From Bacteroidota bacterium (GTDB taxonomy: Bacteria; Bacteroidota; Bacteroidia; Sphingobacteriales; Sphingobacteriaceae): a DNA stretch of 64,000 nucleotides. The DNA lies in assembly GCA_018266915.1 (NCBI GenBank), contig JAFDZM010000070.1, forward strand, positions 51,657 to 115,656, read 5' to 3'. Under the pieces are notes generated by a model. It had not been told where the DNA came from. It saw only the letters and a program-made list of their open reading frames with translations, and ran no database searches. The position numbers were made by a program, and so were the translations under genes. Every line of letters begins with the position of its first letter. Position 1 is the stretch's first letter. Shown here one piece after another: positions 18,232 through 27,035 of this stretch.

Positions 18232-18840
18232 TTAGTTTCTTGACGGGTAAGTTCCGCTAAGGCAAATGATGTAGTTTACTACCAAAGACGGCTGCCTGTT
18301 TTCATGTGGTGAGCTGCCACCTATTGGATTTAATGTCACTGTTGATAGATGCGGGCCATCTACATTGGTTACTGTAATGGTACTTGCATCCAATGCCACC
18401 GACGTTCCGGAAGCGGCATATAAACTAACATTTTGCACAGCATCATTACCAAGTATATTGCTACCTGGCGCTAACTGCCCTGCCTGTCCGTTTGACCCAT
18501 TCAGTACAATTTGCCCGCTGCCGCCTGTACCTGCAGTAACCGTAGCGATGTGATTGTGCTGAGGCAGGTTGCTTGATATTAATGTTACACTTTCGGTACC
18601 TGTAAGCTCGCCATTTGTATAAGGCGAAAGGCCATTTCCCTGACCAGTACCCACTATGGCCCTGCCACGCAGATCTGGCAAGCCGAACGTTGTTTGACCA
18701 TTGCCGCCATATTGCGTACCCAGTATTGAAAATAATGCAGTGTTTGATGCTATTGATAGTATTTGCCCCTGGCACAATGCCCAGTTCATGGGTGCAAAGT
18801 TGGCGGCAAATCCTCTTATTTCTCCTATAGTTCCTTCCAT
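18232..18840 (-). CDS. Phage-tail-collar domain protein 1 (MdpB-like)
   Basis: The 202-residue protein starts at ATG 18840 with MEGTIGEIRGFAANFAPMNW. This start is chosen over the in-frame upstream ATG at 18912 because both neighbouring copies begin with the same residues. The tail-collar fold signature follows: CQGQILSI, ALFSILGTQYGGNGQTTFGLPDLRGR, then GTGQGNGLSPYTNGE and a Gly/Thr-rich C-terminal half with SLPQHNH-like residues (NLPQHNH). In phages the collar domain forms fibre attachment structures, but free-standing bacterial copies are common and of unknown role. It is the last of three tandem copies; no other tail genes are present. Confidence 0.9.
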   Translation of the reverse strand: MEGTIGEIRGFAANFAPMNWALCQGQILSIASNTALFSILGTQYGGNGQTTFGLPDLRGRAIVGTGQGNGLSPYTNGELTGTESVTLISSNLPQHNHIATVTAGTGGSGQIVLNGSNGQAGQLAPGSNILGNDAVQNVSLYAASGTSVALDASTITVTNVDGPHLSTVTLNPIGGSSPHENRQPSLVVNYIICLSGTYPSRN

Positions 18841-18883
18841 GTCTGTAAGTTTTTTTAATGTTATTTTTAGGTGACTATAATCT

Positions 18884-19492
18884 TTAATCGCGTGTTGGGA
18901 AAATTCCCACAAGGCAAATGATGTAATTTATGGCACATACCGGTTGAATATTAGAGTGCGGTAGGGAACTGCCTGCCATGTTTACTGTTACAGTAGGCAC
19001 AGAGCTTGTGAAGCTGTTTAGTGTCACAGATCCTGCGTTCATGGGGGTGATAGCTAAGCCACCAGGGGCATATATCGTTTTACCTCCGCTATCCTGGGCA
19101 AGAACGTTGTTTTGTGGGTCGGGTTTCCCTCCTGTTGCATTGTACCCGTTTAACGTAAATGTTGCGCTGGACGGTGTGTTGTCTGTTTGAGAAGTCACCG
19201 TATGGTTATGTGAAGGCATTTCGTTTATGTTTAACGTATGCCCTTCTTCGCCTAGTACTTCTCCTGCATTATAGTTAGGTAACCCGATGCCCTGGCCTAC
19301 ACCGATTACTATCCGGCTTTGCAGGTTCGGTAGTTGAAAAGTATTTACCCCGTTACCACCATAGGTTGTGCCGATAATAGCAAAAAGTGTTGTATATTGA
19401 GAAATTGACAATGTTTGTCCCTGACAAAACTGCCAGTTCAAGGGCGCAAAAGTGCCCGCAAATGCGCGTATTTCGCCTATTGTTCCTTCCAT
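18884..19492 (-). CDS. Phage-tail-collar domain protein 2
   Basis: This 202-residue paralogue starts MEGTIGEIRAFAGTFAPLNW and shares CQGQTLSI, GTTYGGNGVNTFQLPNLQSR and MPSHNHTV with its neighbours. Each copy ends with a conserved block (here NIQPVCAINYIICLVGIFP), so the three proteins are similar along their whole length. It is separated from copy 1 by 43 bases and from copy 3 by 12 bases. No signal peptide is visible, so export, if any, is not by Sec. Confidence 0.9.
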   Translation of the reverse strand: MEGTIGEIRAFAGTFAPLNWQFCQGQTLSISQYTTLFAIIGTTYGGNGVNTFQLPNLQSRIVIGVGQGIGLPNYNAGEVLGEEGHTLNINEMPSHNHTVTSQTDNTPSSATFTLNGYNATGGKPDPQNNVLAQDSGGKTIYAPGGLAITPMNAGSVTLNSFTSSVPTVTVNMAGSSLPHSNIQPVCAINYIICLVGIFPTRD

Positions 19493-19504
19493 TTTCTTTA
19501 GTTT

Positions 19505-20119
19505 TTAGTTTCGTGATGGGAAAATTCCTTGTAAACAAATAATATAGTTCATGGCAATAGATGGCATAATGTTATTATGCGGCTGAGTATTGCCTGTATT
19601 GCTTATTCCTGAAACCGTTGGTGACGGCACAGTAAGGCTGTTATAGGTTATAGCATTACCTACCATTGCAACCGGGGTGCCCGTGGGGTGTGAATAAGGC
19701 CTTGCTCCGCCTGTTGTATCTGTGCCCAGGTAATTGCCCCCGGGTTGTGTTTGGCCCCCAGTATCATTAATGCCATTCAATTTTGCACTGCCTGTACCTT
19801 TGGTACTGCTTTGCGTTATAACAGTAGTATGTGGGTGCGATGCCATCGTCGGTATATTTAACGTAACGGTATTTACACCTAATACCTCGCCTATAGTATA
19901 AAGAGACAATCCTGGCCCCTGACCTGTGCTGATGATAGTTCGCCCTCGCAGGTCGGGAAGCATAAAGTTGGTTGTACCATTACCACCGTAATAGGTGCCT
20001 ATTAATGAAAACAGAGCCTGGTTACTCTGAATAGCCAGGGTTTGACCCCAGCAGAAAGCCCAGGTGCGGGGCGCAAAGTTGCCCGCAAAGAGCCGGATTT
20101 CGGATATTGTTCCTTCCAT
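19505..20119 (-). CDS. Phage-tail-collar domain protein 3
   Basis: This 204-residue paralogue starts MEGTISEIRLFAGNFAPRTW and has CWGQTLAI, GTYYGGNGTTNFMLPDLRGR and the conserved end NIMPSIAMNYIICLQGIFP. It is the first of the three collar copies and begins five bases after the formyltransferase stop, so all four are translated from one message. The middle Gly/Thr/Ser-rich part differs from the other two copies, as expected if the tips have diversified. Confidence 0.9.
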   Translation of the reverse strand: MEGTISEIRLFAGNFAPRTWAFCWGQTLAIQSNQALFSLIGTYYGGNGTTNFMLPDLRGRTIISTGQGPGLSLYTIGEVLGVNTVTLNIPTMASHPHTTVITQSSTKGTGSAKLNGINDTGGQTQPGGNYLGTDTTGGARPYSHPTGTPVAMVGNAITYNSLTVPSPTVSGISNTGNTQPHNNIMPSIAMNYIICLQGIFPSRN

Positions 20120-20124
20120 AGTAT

Positions 20125-21066
20125 TTAATTTAAATTAGTGAATTTTACTCCAGTTTTAATACCCATACCGAACAACTTGCTACCCGAAAAATACCCGTCT
20201 GCAGTATGGACTACATTGATCTTTAGAAATTGCCCCTCGCGGCACGCTACTATCAACCCGTAAAGGGCATCCGCATATACAATAGTGCCCGGATCGGCCC
20301 TAAAACCATTTTCTGTTTTTATTTCGGCCGGTGAGGTTTCCAGTATCCTTAATTCCACATCCCCTAAAAAAGTAGAGGCACCACCATATTTTGGATTGGC
20401 AGCATTTACCAGGCACTCTATCTCTTCGGCCGACTGTTCTCCCCAATGAATAGTAAGCGCTTTGCTTCCCGGCTTTTTAAAAAAGGGAGCATCGCCCGGT
20501 TGCTGCTCCCATTCGTTCAGTTTATTGTTGAGATAATCATTTACTAATGGTTCGGCCAATTCTGCAGCCAGATAACCCAGGCGACGACAAAATAGTCCGT
20601 AATTCTCACCTTTCATGATCGGTAATTCCTGTTTTGATATGATGGGCCCTGCATCAATAGAGGCAGTCATTTTGTGAACTATAAGGTTGGCTTGGTCGTC
20701 GCCGTTTTTCAATTGCCAGAATATGGGGTCAGCGCCTTTATATTGCGGCATGTTCCCAAAATGAAAGTTTAGAAATCCACCCGGAGGAATACTTAATATA
20801 TTTTCAGGTATACGCCATGGGAACCCAAATACCCACACCATGTCCGGATTCAGGCTGTTCAGATAATCACCCAATACTCTCTGCCAGTTCTCCTTTTCTA
20901 ACAGTAAAATGTCCTGCTGATTAATCCCTGTGTTAACCAGCGGCTGATATAGTGTATTAGCATTACGGGCCAGGATAGCTACCCCTGCAATCCATCCATT
21001 ATTAAGCAACGCGCCAATTGTTGGAAAGGCGAGTGAATCGGAATTGCAGATGATCGCTATTTTCAT
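20125..21066 (-). CDS. Formyltransferase-family protein (methionyl-tRNA formyltransferase fold)
   Basis: The 313-residue protein has the formyl_trans_N domain with the catalytic set of the family: Asn and His in FLNFHFGNMPQYKGADPIFW and Asp in IDAGPI. A C-terminal OB-like domain follows (about 205-310). The family transfers a formyl group from 10-formyl-tetrahydrofolate to an amine, either on Met-tRNA or on amino-sugars. It is a diverged paralogue rather than the housekeeping fmt, judged by its context in an operon with collar proteins. ATG 21066 is chosen; the longer frame would begin at TTG 21072. It is two bases downstream of the binding-protein stop. Confidence 0.88.
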   Translation of the reverse strand: MKIAIICNSDSLAFPTIGALLNNGWIAGVAILARNANTLYQPLVNTGINQQDILLLEKENWQRVLGDYLNSLNPDMVWVFGFPWRIPENILSIPPGGFLNFHFGNMPQYKGADPIFWQLKNGDDQANLIVHKMTASIDAGPIISKQELPIMKGENYGLFCRRLGYLAAELAEPLVNDYLNNKLNEWEQQPGDAPFFKKPGSKALTIHWGEQSAEEIECLVNAANPKYGGASTFLGDVELRILETSPAEIKTENGFRADPGTIVYADALYGLIVACREGQFLKINVVHTADGYFSGSKLFGMGIKTGVKFTNLN

Positions 21067-21068
21067 AA

Positions 21069-22199
21069 TCAAATACTCATATAAGGGTTAGACCAACCTG
21101 ATGAGGGCTGACTGTTGATTTCTTCCACTACTTTATCATCAATACCTATGGTTTCTACTTCGCTAATTAGTTGCGTGATTACCTCTTCTTTGTCGCCTGC
21201 ATAGGTGTTCTTAATTACAAACACTTTGCTGTTATTACCTGTTGTGCGCGGCGAAATATCAAGCTTCCCACGCACATCATCCACTTCTATACCGGCCAAA
21301 ACTTTTTGCAATGAGCCATTGGCTGAACTCTTTACTGCATTTTTGATCAATAGACCGGTTTCAATACCAAATTGCCGGAACGGATCTAAAGAAATACGGC
21401 TTAATTGCCCCGCGTCTGTATCCGAAATGGTTTTGTATGCAGATACGGATGTGTATATATCTATCGACTCCCCATTGCTGTCAAAGGGCTCCAACAGAAA
21501 AGGTAGCCCCAAAAGCGGTATTTTTTTATGCAAACAATGTTTTACATATTCTGCAAGAAACATACTTGCTTCTTCTCCGCAAAATGTGGCAAAAACGAAA
21601 TCAGGATTTTGTTCAATCAATTGCGGAATAACCGAGGCTACGTCCGCCAGACCTTTATATTGCCTTACCGGTGCAATTGCAAAAGGTAAGGAAGCGTCTT
21701 CTGATGCTGCTTCCATTCCTTTCTGCAGCATAATAGGAAAGGAGTAGCCGGCATCGTAAAGCCCGGATACCAGCATACCTTTTTTACCAAAAGTCTGTAC
21801 CGCCCATTTGCCCATCGACCATATTTGCTGCCAGCTGTGCATGGAGTTCAGAAATACGTAATCATTTGATGCACCAGGATTTGGCAGGTGCTCACCTATA
21901 TTGTTAACAATAACAGGACGCTTGTATTTCGCAAACTTATCGGCCAATTCCTGGCTAACCGAGTTGGAAATAATGCCGGTAATAATGTTTGAATCGTTAA
22001 AACCGATCAGTTTATTGACAGCGCTTTCAACCTGTGCAGATGAACCCTGCCCGATAAACTCAGGAACAATTTCTACTTCTATATCATTTTCCGAGCTCAG
22101 CCCGTTCAGCCCATGCTTAAGCCCCGAATTGAAATTCGCAGCCATGGGCAAAATGGTCGAGTTAGTTAATAACACGCCTATAGTTATTTTTTTAGACAT
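21069..22199 (-). CDS. Type I periplasmic-binding-fold protein without a signal peptide
   Basis: The 376-residue protein resembles the Leu/Ile/Val-binding (Peripla_BP_6) fold. It starts directly with the first strand (KKITIGVLLTNSTILP), followed by alternating strands and helices (IITGIISNSVSQ, KRPVIVNNIGE, GMLVSGLYDAGYSFP, DFVFATFCGEEASMF). Such proteins normally carry a secretion signal; here none is present, so it is probably cytoplasmic and binds a small ligand as a sensor or carrier. It lies between the PKHD-type hydroxylase and the formyltransferase in a tight operon. The ligand is unknown. Confidence 0.75.
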   Translation of the reverse strand: MSKKITIGVLLTNSTILPMAANFNSGLKHGLNGLSSENDIEVEIVPEFIGQGSSAQVESAVNKLIGFNDSNIITGIISNSVSQELADKFAKYKRPVIVNNIGEHLPNPGASNDYVFLNSMHSWQQIWSMGKWAVQTFGKKGMLVSGLYDAGYSFPIMLQKGMEAASEDASLPFAIAPVRQYKGLADVASVIPQLIEQNPDFVFATFCGEEASMFLAEYVKHCLHKKIPLLGLPFLLEPFDSNGESIDIYTSVSAYKTISDTDAGQLSRISLDPFRQFGIETGLLIKNAVKSSANGSLQKVLAGIEVDDVRGKLDISPRTTGNNSKVFVIKNTYAGDKEEVITQLISEVETIGIDDKVVEEINSQPSSGWSNPYMSI

Positions 22200-22212
22200 T
22201 TTTATTTGAATA

Positions 22213-22890
22213 TTAATTAGCCCACATGCGCAGCAAATTGCTGTACTGCTGTTGCAAGAGGCTTAGTTCTTCGTTAGCTGTTTTCGTAGCATATAAACTT
22301 TCAGTTACCTGGGATAACCCAAAAAGTATATCGCGTTGTTCCAATGTTTTTACAAGAGATTGTATCCAGGTTACAGCCACATGACGGCACCCTTCTGTAA
22401 CCTCATTCACTCTGTGTACATAGGAGCAGGGGTAGCAAATTGCATCGCCTGCATTTAGTTTGAATTTGGCTGGCCCTAAAGCTGTTTGTAACTCAAGCTC
22501 ACCACCCTCATATTCATTCGGCCTATTCAGAAAAATGGTCATGGCGATATCTGTTCTCAGCATATCACCCATTACGGGGCTGTCAACATGATATCCATAA
22601 TTCATGCCCTGGGTGTATTTGCTTATCAGAAATGGATAGATTTGTTTAGGCAATATGGCGTTTCTGAATAAGGTATTACGATTTAGGCTTTGCAGGATAA
22701 TGTGTTGTATAGAAATATAGACCTGATCCCCGTTACTAAGCTGAAGATTATTCTTAACGTTCTGTGCAGCATCAGAAGCGGTCAGTTTACCCTTTTCGTA
22801 AACTGCCCGCTCGCTCAGATTGGCGATATCATCAAGTTCATTGATGTTAAGTAAGCCAGGTATATGCAAATAGGTAGTGTGCGTTTTCAT
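22213..22890 (-). CDS. PKHD-type Fe(II)/2-oxoglutarate hydroxylase (PiuC/YbiX-like)
   Basis: The protein has about 225 residues from ATG 22890 (a 23-residue longer version from 22959 is possible). It has the double-stranded beta-helix of PKHD hydroxylases: iron ligands His and Asp in YGYHVDSPVM, GGELEL, the distal His in YPCSYVHRVNEVTEG and the 2-oxoglutarate Arg in CRHVAVTWIQS. It hydroxylates a substrate in an oxygen- and 2OG-dependent reaction. PiuC itself is linked to iron metabolism, but this copy heads the collar operon, which suggests it acts on a peptide or protein of that system. Confidence 0.9.
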   Translation of the reverse strand: MKTHTTYLHIPGLLNINELDDIANLSERAVYEKGKLTASDAAQNVKNNLQLSNGDQVYISIQHIILQSLNRNTLFRNAILPKQIYPFLISKYTQGMNYGYHVDSPVMGDMLRTDIAMTIFLNRPNEYEGGELELQTALGPAKFKLNAGDAICYPCSYVHRVNEVTEGCRHVAVTWIQSLVKTLEQRDILFGLSQVTESLYATKTANEELSLLQQQYSNLLRMWAN

Positions 22891-22959
22891 ATACCCTGTG
22901 CCTGGGAAAATTTCATAAGAGATAAAGTTAAGTAAGCGGTGTAAGAGCCTAACCGGCAT

Positions 22960-23166
22960 CTTTTAATGTGCTTTGTAAAGCTACAACTTAATTTTTGAAA
23001 AAAACAAATCCTGTGTCTTATTAATTAATCAATAGTTTCCTAATAAATATATTACTTTAGTAATGGGAAACACTATGGTTAAATATCTTTATAATTAGTT
23101 CTTATTTATTTAATGATTAATTGATGTATAAACCAATATTTAACAAAAAATGCCTGACTTTGTCGA
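22960..23166. promoter_or_regulatory. Divergent promoter region with nested inverted repeat
   Basis: This AT-rich segment separates the minus-strand collar operon from the plus-strand carbamoyltransferase operon. It contains a nested inverted repeat: GTTTCC at 23035-23040 pairs with GGAAAC at 23066-23071, and ATTAC at 23051-23055 pairs with GTAAT at 23060-23064. A shared operator for both directions is a reasonable guess. Confidence 0.4.
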
Positions 23167-24846
23167 ATGAGTACTTATATCATAGGAACCGGATTATCAC
23201 ATGATGGTTCAAGCTGTCTGCTAAAAGATGGAGAAATTATTATAGCCATTGAAAAGGAGCGTTTAACCCGGGTAAAACATGACGGAGGTAACGATTACCT
23301 TACTGTAAAATATTGCCTCGATCATGCCGGCATTGAATTGAAAGATGTGTCACTCATAGTACAGGCCTCGAATTTTGAAAACAAGATAAAGCCCGAACAA
23401 TACCAGGGTAAACGCTATTTTGATGCTGATATAACTACTCCGGTTATAACAATATCGCATCATCTGGCCCATGCCTGGGGCGCTGCAGCAACATCACCTT
23501 TTTCAGAGTGTAATGTGATGGTGATAGATGCCGCCGGGAGCCCATATAAGCAATGCCTAGAGGTTAATCAATCGGAGCCGCAGGGTATCGGCATGTTTTG
23601 TGAAAAAGATAGCTTTTATTATTTCGACGGAAAGACATTAAAGCCTGTATGCAAGGATTTCTCAGAAGTGAGGCTTTTTGAAGATAAGCACAGGCTAAAA
23701 TTGCCAACCAATTATCATTCGATAGGCGGCTTATACAGCGCCGCCAGTTTTTATATGTTCGGCAATATGGATGATGCAGGTAAATTGATGGGGCTTGCAC
23801 CTTATGGTAAATTAAATGGGAAGCCTTCTCTATTTAACCTGGAAAACGGGAAGATTGAGGTAAACTATAACTCTGTGAATGCTCATTTTACAAATCCTTC
23901 CTGCAGTTACAATCAATTCAAAGAGGACTTTTCCCATTATGCTGATATGGCCTGCTGGGTTCAGCATGAGACGGAAAAGGCAGTCCTTTACCTGTTTAAA
24001 GAACGACTTGGATTGAACCCTCATCCTAATATGGTTTATACGGGTGGCGTAGCCTTAAATGCGGTGACCAATCACCTGCTGTTAAAGTCCGGAATGATAG
24101 AAAATCTGTTTGTACAGCCTTCTGCGGGCGATAATGGATTGGCTATTGGCTGCGCTTATTATGGCTGGTGCGAAATATTAAAGACTACTAAAAAAGTGAA
24201 TGGCTCATTATCTCCATTTTCAGGGCGATCGTATGCTGCATCAGAAATAGAAACAGCAATACGATTATACGAGACAGATAATAATGTCAGGCTTCATGAC
24301 GCCAGACAAATTGATAATGTCACAGAAGAGGCCGCATGCTTACTGGCAGATGGCAAAGTGGTGGGCTGGTTTACTGGCGGAGCAGAATTTGGTCCGCGTG
24401 CATTGGGGCATCGCAGTATACTGGCCGATCCGAGGGTTGCTGGTATAAAGGAGCATATCAACAGCAAGATCAAATTCAGGGAAGATTTCAGGCCGTTTGC
24501 ACCGGCAGTAAGATTGGAAGATGTTGACGAATATTTTATTTACGGGTGGGAGAGCCCTTATATGATCCTGGTGGATAAGGTTAAACCGGAGTGGAAGCAG
24601 CAGCTAGCAGGCGTTGTTCACCAGGATGAAACCTGCAGGGCACAAACGGTTACACCGGAATGGAACCAGGATTTTTATGATCTGATATCTAAATTCCGGG
24701 AAAAGACGGGTCTTGGTGTCCTGCTAAATACCTCGCTTAATAAAAGAGGCATGCCAATAGTTGAGACGCCCTTACAAGCAATTGATCTCTTTTTTTCCGG
24801 AGCAATGGATGTGCTGGTTATCGATAATTTTATGATAAAGAAATAG
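23167..24846 (+). CDS. Carbamoyltransferase (NodU/TobZ/CmcH family)
   Basis: The 559-residue protein has both modules of the family. The N-terminal Kae1-like ATPase half contains GTGLSHDGSSCLLKDGE, the metal-binding ISHHLAHAWGA and TGGVALNAVTNH with SAGDNGLAIG. The C-terminal YrdC-like half contains FGPRALGHRSILADPR and LLNTSLNKRGMP. These enzymes carbamoylate hydroxyl groups of sugars or natural products from carbamoyl phosphate and ATP. It diverges from the collar operon and heads a three-gene operon with a beta-hydroxylase-like enzyme, so hydroxylation followed by O-carbamoylation of a common substrate is conceivable. Confidence 0.95.
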   Translation: MSTYIIGTGLSHDGSSCLLKDGEIIIAIEKERLTRVKHDGGNDYLTVKYCLDHAGIELKDVSLIVQASNFENKIKPEQYQGKRYFDADITTPVITISHHLAHAWGAAATSPFSECNVMVIDAAGSPYKQCLEVNQSEPQGIGMFCEKDSFYYFDGKTLKPVCKDFSEVRLFEDKHRLKLPTNYHSIGGLYSAASFYMFGNMDDAGKLMGLAPYGKLNGKPSLFNLENGKIEVNYNSVNAHFTNPSCSYNQFKEDFSHYADMACWVQHETEKAVLYLFKERLGLNPHPNMVYTGGVALNAVTNHLLLKSGMIENLFVQPSAGDNGLAIGCAYYGWCEILKTTKKVNGSLSPFSGRSYAASEIETAIRLYETDNNVRLHDARQIDNVTEEAACLLADGKVVGWFTGGAEFGPRALGHRSILADPRVAGIKEHINSKIKFREDFRPFAPAVRLEDVDEYFIYGWESPYMILVDKVKPEWKQQLAGVVHQDETCRAQTVTPEWNQDFYDLISKFREKTGLGVLLNTSLNKRGMPIVETPLQAIDLFFSGAMDVLVIDNFMIKK

Positions 24847-24848
24847 CC

Positions 24849-25535
24849 ATGATATGTTATGCTAAACTTGACATTGAAATTTCTGTAAAACAATTACAAC
24901 AGGAAATCGGGCAGTTGCTGAGTGCTGATGAATGGCGGCCGCATTATAATCAGAAGCATTATGATGGTGATTGGAACGTACTGCCCCTGCGGACGCCAGG
25001 TGGTGACATAGATAAACCTTTTGCTGAACTGATGAATGATAACTTGTTCATGGACACAGAGGTTATGAGATTGCTTTCATCTGTAGAAAAGATGCTTAAC
25101 GAGTTCCACTGTGAAAAATTATCGGTAAGGCTGCTTAATCTTAAAACCGGAGCAGTAATTAAAGAACACCGAGATTATGAGCTGGCTTTTGAACATGGTG
25201 AAGCCAGATTACACATTCCTGTATTTACTAATAACAAGGTTGAATTTTATGTAGATGGAGATATTGTCTCTATGAAGGAAGGCGAGTGCTGGTATATCAA
25301 TGCTAATCTTCCTCACCGGGTGGCAAATAAAGGCACCGCCGACCGCATTCACCTGGTAATAGATTGTAAAGTAAACAACTGGCTGAAAAAAGTCTTAGAG
25401 GATGCAGAAAAAAAATGCATGGATGAAGTTCAGGATAGGGGTTTACAAATGAATATTATCCAAAGCCTCAGAATGCATGGTACCGAGGCTTCTAATATGT
25501 TGGCAGATAAAATGGAAAGGGAATTGAATGAGTAA
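24849..25535 (+). CDS. Aspartyl/asparaginyl beta-hydroxylase-like oxygenase
   Basis: The 228-residue protein contains the Asp_Arg_Hydrox cupin domain: SVRLLNLKTGAVIKEHRDYE with the iron-binding His (and acidic partner), RLHIPVF, ECWYINANLPHRVANKG with the distal His and DRIHLVID with an Arg. Family members hydroxylate the beta-carbon of Asp/Asn or free amino acids using Fe(II) and 2-oxoglutarate. It starts three bases after the carbamoyltransferase stop and overlaps the next gene by eight bases, so the three form one operon. Confidence 0.88.
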   Translation: MICYAKLDIEISVKQLQQEIGQLLSADEWRPHYNQKHYDGDWNVLPLRTPGGDIDKPFAELMNDNLFMDTEVMRLLSSVEKMLNEFHCEKLSVRLLNLKTGAVIKEHRDYELAFEHGEARLHIPVFTNNKVEFYVDGDIVSMKEGECWYINANLPHRVANKGTADRIHLVIDCKVNNWLKKVLEDAEKKCMDEVQDRGLQMNIIQSLRMHGTEASNMLADKMERELNE

Positions 25536-26043
25536 TACAATTATGGAGCAGATGCTCAGCTTTATAAAGGGGATCGGCCTGGAGTATCACTTTGAGACCA
25601 TTGAGCCTAAAACATTTCTTCCCGGTCTTGATTTTAGAAAAGGAGCATTGATCATTGATCGTGATAAATTGCTTTATCCGGGAGATATATTACACGAAGC
25701 AGGCCACCTTGCCTGTATGCCGCCTGATGTCAGGAAAACAATGACCGGTGACCTGGAGAATAACAATCTGAACCAGGGCGGAGAAATGATGGCTATAGCC
25801 TGGTCGTATGCAGTTTGTCTGCATCTTGGAATCAGGCCTGAGGTTGTATTTCATGAAAATGGTTATAAAGGAAGTGGCGGCAGCATTGTAGATAATTTTA
25901 ACGAAGGAAATTATTTTGGTGTACCGTTGCTTGAGTGGTGTGGCATGTGCTACAGTCCGAAAGCAGCTAAAAAATTGAATGCTGAACCTTTTCCAAGCAT
26001 GATCAGCTGGACCTGTGAAAAAAATATGTACATGAATACTTAA
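25528..26043 (+). CDS. Unrecognised protein with HExxH zinc motif
   Basis: The 171-residue protein is not assigned to a named family. It contains ILHEAGHLACMP, an HExxH metal-binding motif as in zinc metallopeptidases. A Glu-containing stretch about 35 residues later (GGEMMAIAWSYAV) could supply the third ligand. A Cys-bearing C-terminal part follows (EWCGMCYSP). It overlaps the beta-hydroxylase gene by eight bases and ends convergently, with a four-base overlap, with a glycosyltransferase gene. It may be a peptidase processing the product of this gene group; that is inference. Confidence 0.7.
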   Translation: MSNTIMEQMLSFIKGIGLEYHFETIEPKTFLPGLDFRKGALIIDRDKLLYPGDILHEAGHLACMPPDVRKTMTGDLENNNLNQGGEMMAIAWSYAVCLHLGIRPEVVFHENGYKGSGGSIVDNFNEGNYFGVPLLEWCGMCYSPKAAKKLNAEPFPSMISWTCEKNMYMNT

Positions 26044-27035
26044 TACGTTTTGATACGCGCCAGCATGTTTTTGTAAGACTGTGTAAGAAAAACTGAGACA
26101 TGATAAAGCGCCAGGAAAAGGTATGGGCTAATACTGATCAGCATAAACTTAAGCCGGAATGATAACGTTGGGTATCGCTCAAAGCCTTTATATAAATCGC
26201 GTGATATTTCCTTCAGACTTTGATTGTTGTTGCCAAAGCATTTTCGCCATTGATATACGCCTTGCGCATAGGCAAACACGACATCTTTTTCCTGAGATCC
26301 CCATCTTTCAATAAGCTTTTCCTTAAAACTATAATCGATCAGTTCCTGTGAGGATATTCTCGTATCGGGATGAAGGTAGATCATTACCAACGGATCGGGT
26401 ATGGATTTTACGTTAAGGTTTAGTTTGATGATCATTTTACAAAGATCATAATCATCCATCCGGCTTTGTCCTTCATCAAAATGAAGATTGTTGCTCTCAA
26501 AAATTTTCCGGTTGATCATCATCGAAGAGCAGGACATCATTAGCAGCCGGTCGTGGTGCATGCGCTTGTTATAATGATAATACCGGTACATTTTGAAAGG
26601 GTAGGGATATATTTTTGAATACCCCCCGCAATACAATAACACCAGTTCAGGCTGGGCCAACATGACTTTCATACGTATGCTAATGCTGTTTTCCAGCATC
26701 TCATCATCGTCATCCAGGAAAATGATAATATCTCCGGAAGTTGCTGCAATGCCGTCATTTCGCACGCCGGATGCAAATGGTTTAGTGCTGTGAACATACA
26801 GCCATTTCAACGACGGGTATTCATAAGCAAGCTCCTTTACTATTTTCTCTATTTCTGTCTGCTTTTTATGGTCATTATTATTATCAACCACACATATCTC
26901 GAATGATTGGTATTCCTGGACAGCAACAGAACGTAAAGCCCTTCTGAGTAAATCCGGACGGTTTTTTGTGGGAATAATAACAGATAAGGTAGATGGTAGT
27001 TTTTTTTTCAGGTTCAAGTTCTTTACAATTTTCAT
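26040..27035 (-). CDS. Family 2 glycosyltransferase
   Basis: The 331-residue protein has the GT-A fold: LSVIIPTKNRPDLLRRALRSV, the conserved VRNDGIAATSGDIIIFLDDDDE with the DxD metal/sugar-nucleotide motif, and a C-terminal hydrophobic helix (ISPYLFLALYHVSVF). It transfers a sugar from a nucleotide donor, probably for the polysaccharide made by the neighbouring locus. It is on the opposite strand to that locus and its stop overlaps that of the HExxH gene by four bases. Confidence 0.92.
   Translation of the reverse strand: MKIVKNLNLKKKLPSTLSVIIPTKNRPDLLRRALRSVAVQEYQSFEICVVDNNNDHKKQTEIEKIVKELAYEYPSLKWLYVHSTKPFASGVRNDGIAATSGDIIIFLDDDDEMLENSISIRMKVMLAQPELVLLYCGGYSKIYPYPFKMYRYYHYNKRMHHDRLLMMSCSSMMINRKIFESNNLHFDEGQSRMDDYDLCKMIIKLNLNVKSIPDPLVMIYLHPDTRISSQELIDYSFKEKLIERWGSQEKDVVFAYAQGVYQWRKCFGNNNQSLKEISRDLYKGFERYPTLSFRLKFMLISISPYLFLALYHVSVFLTQSYKNMLARIKTY

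Noticed and set aside
18841..18912. N-terminal extension of tail-collar protein 1 from ATG 18912
   Set aside because: The other two copies begin exactly at MEGTI, so ATG 18840 is the consistent start.
18232..20119. Prophage or contractile injection system suggested by three tail-collar proteins
   Set aside because: No capsid, sheath, tube, baseplate, lysis or integrase gene is nearby; the neighbours are modification enzymes. The collar proteins are better seen as free-standing bacterial members of the fold.
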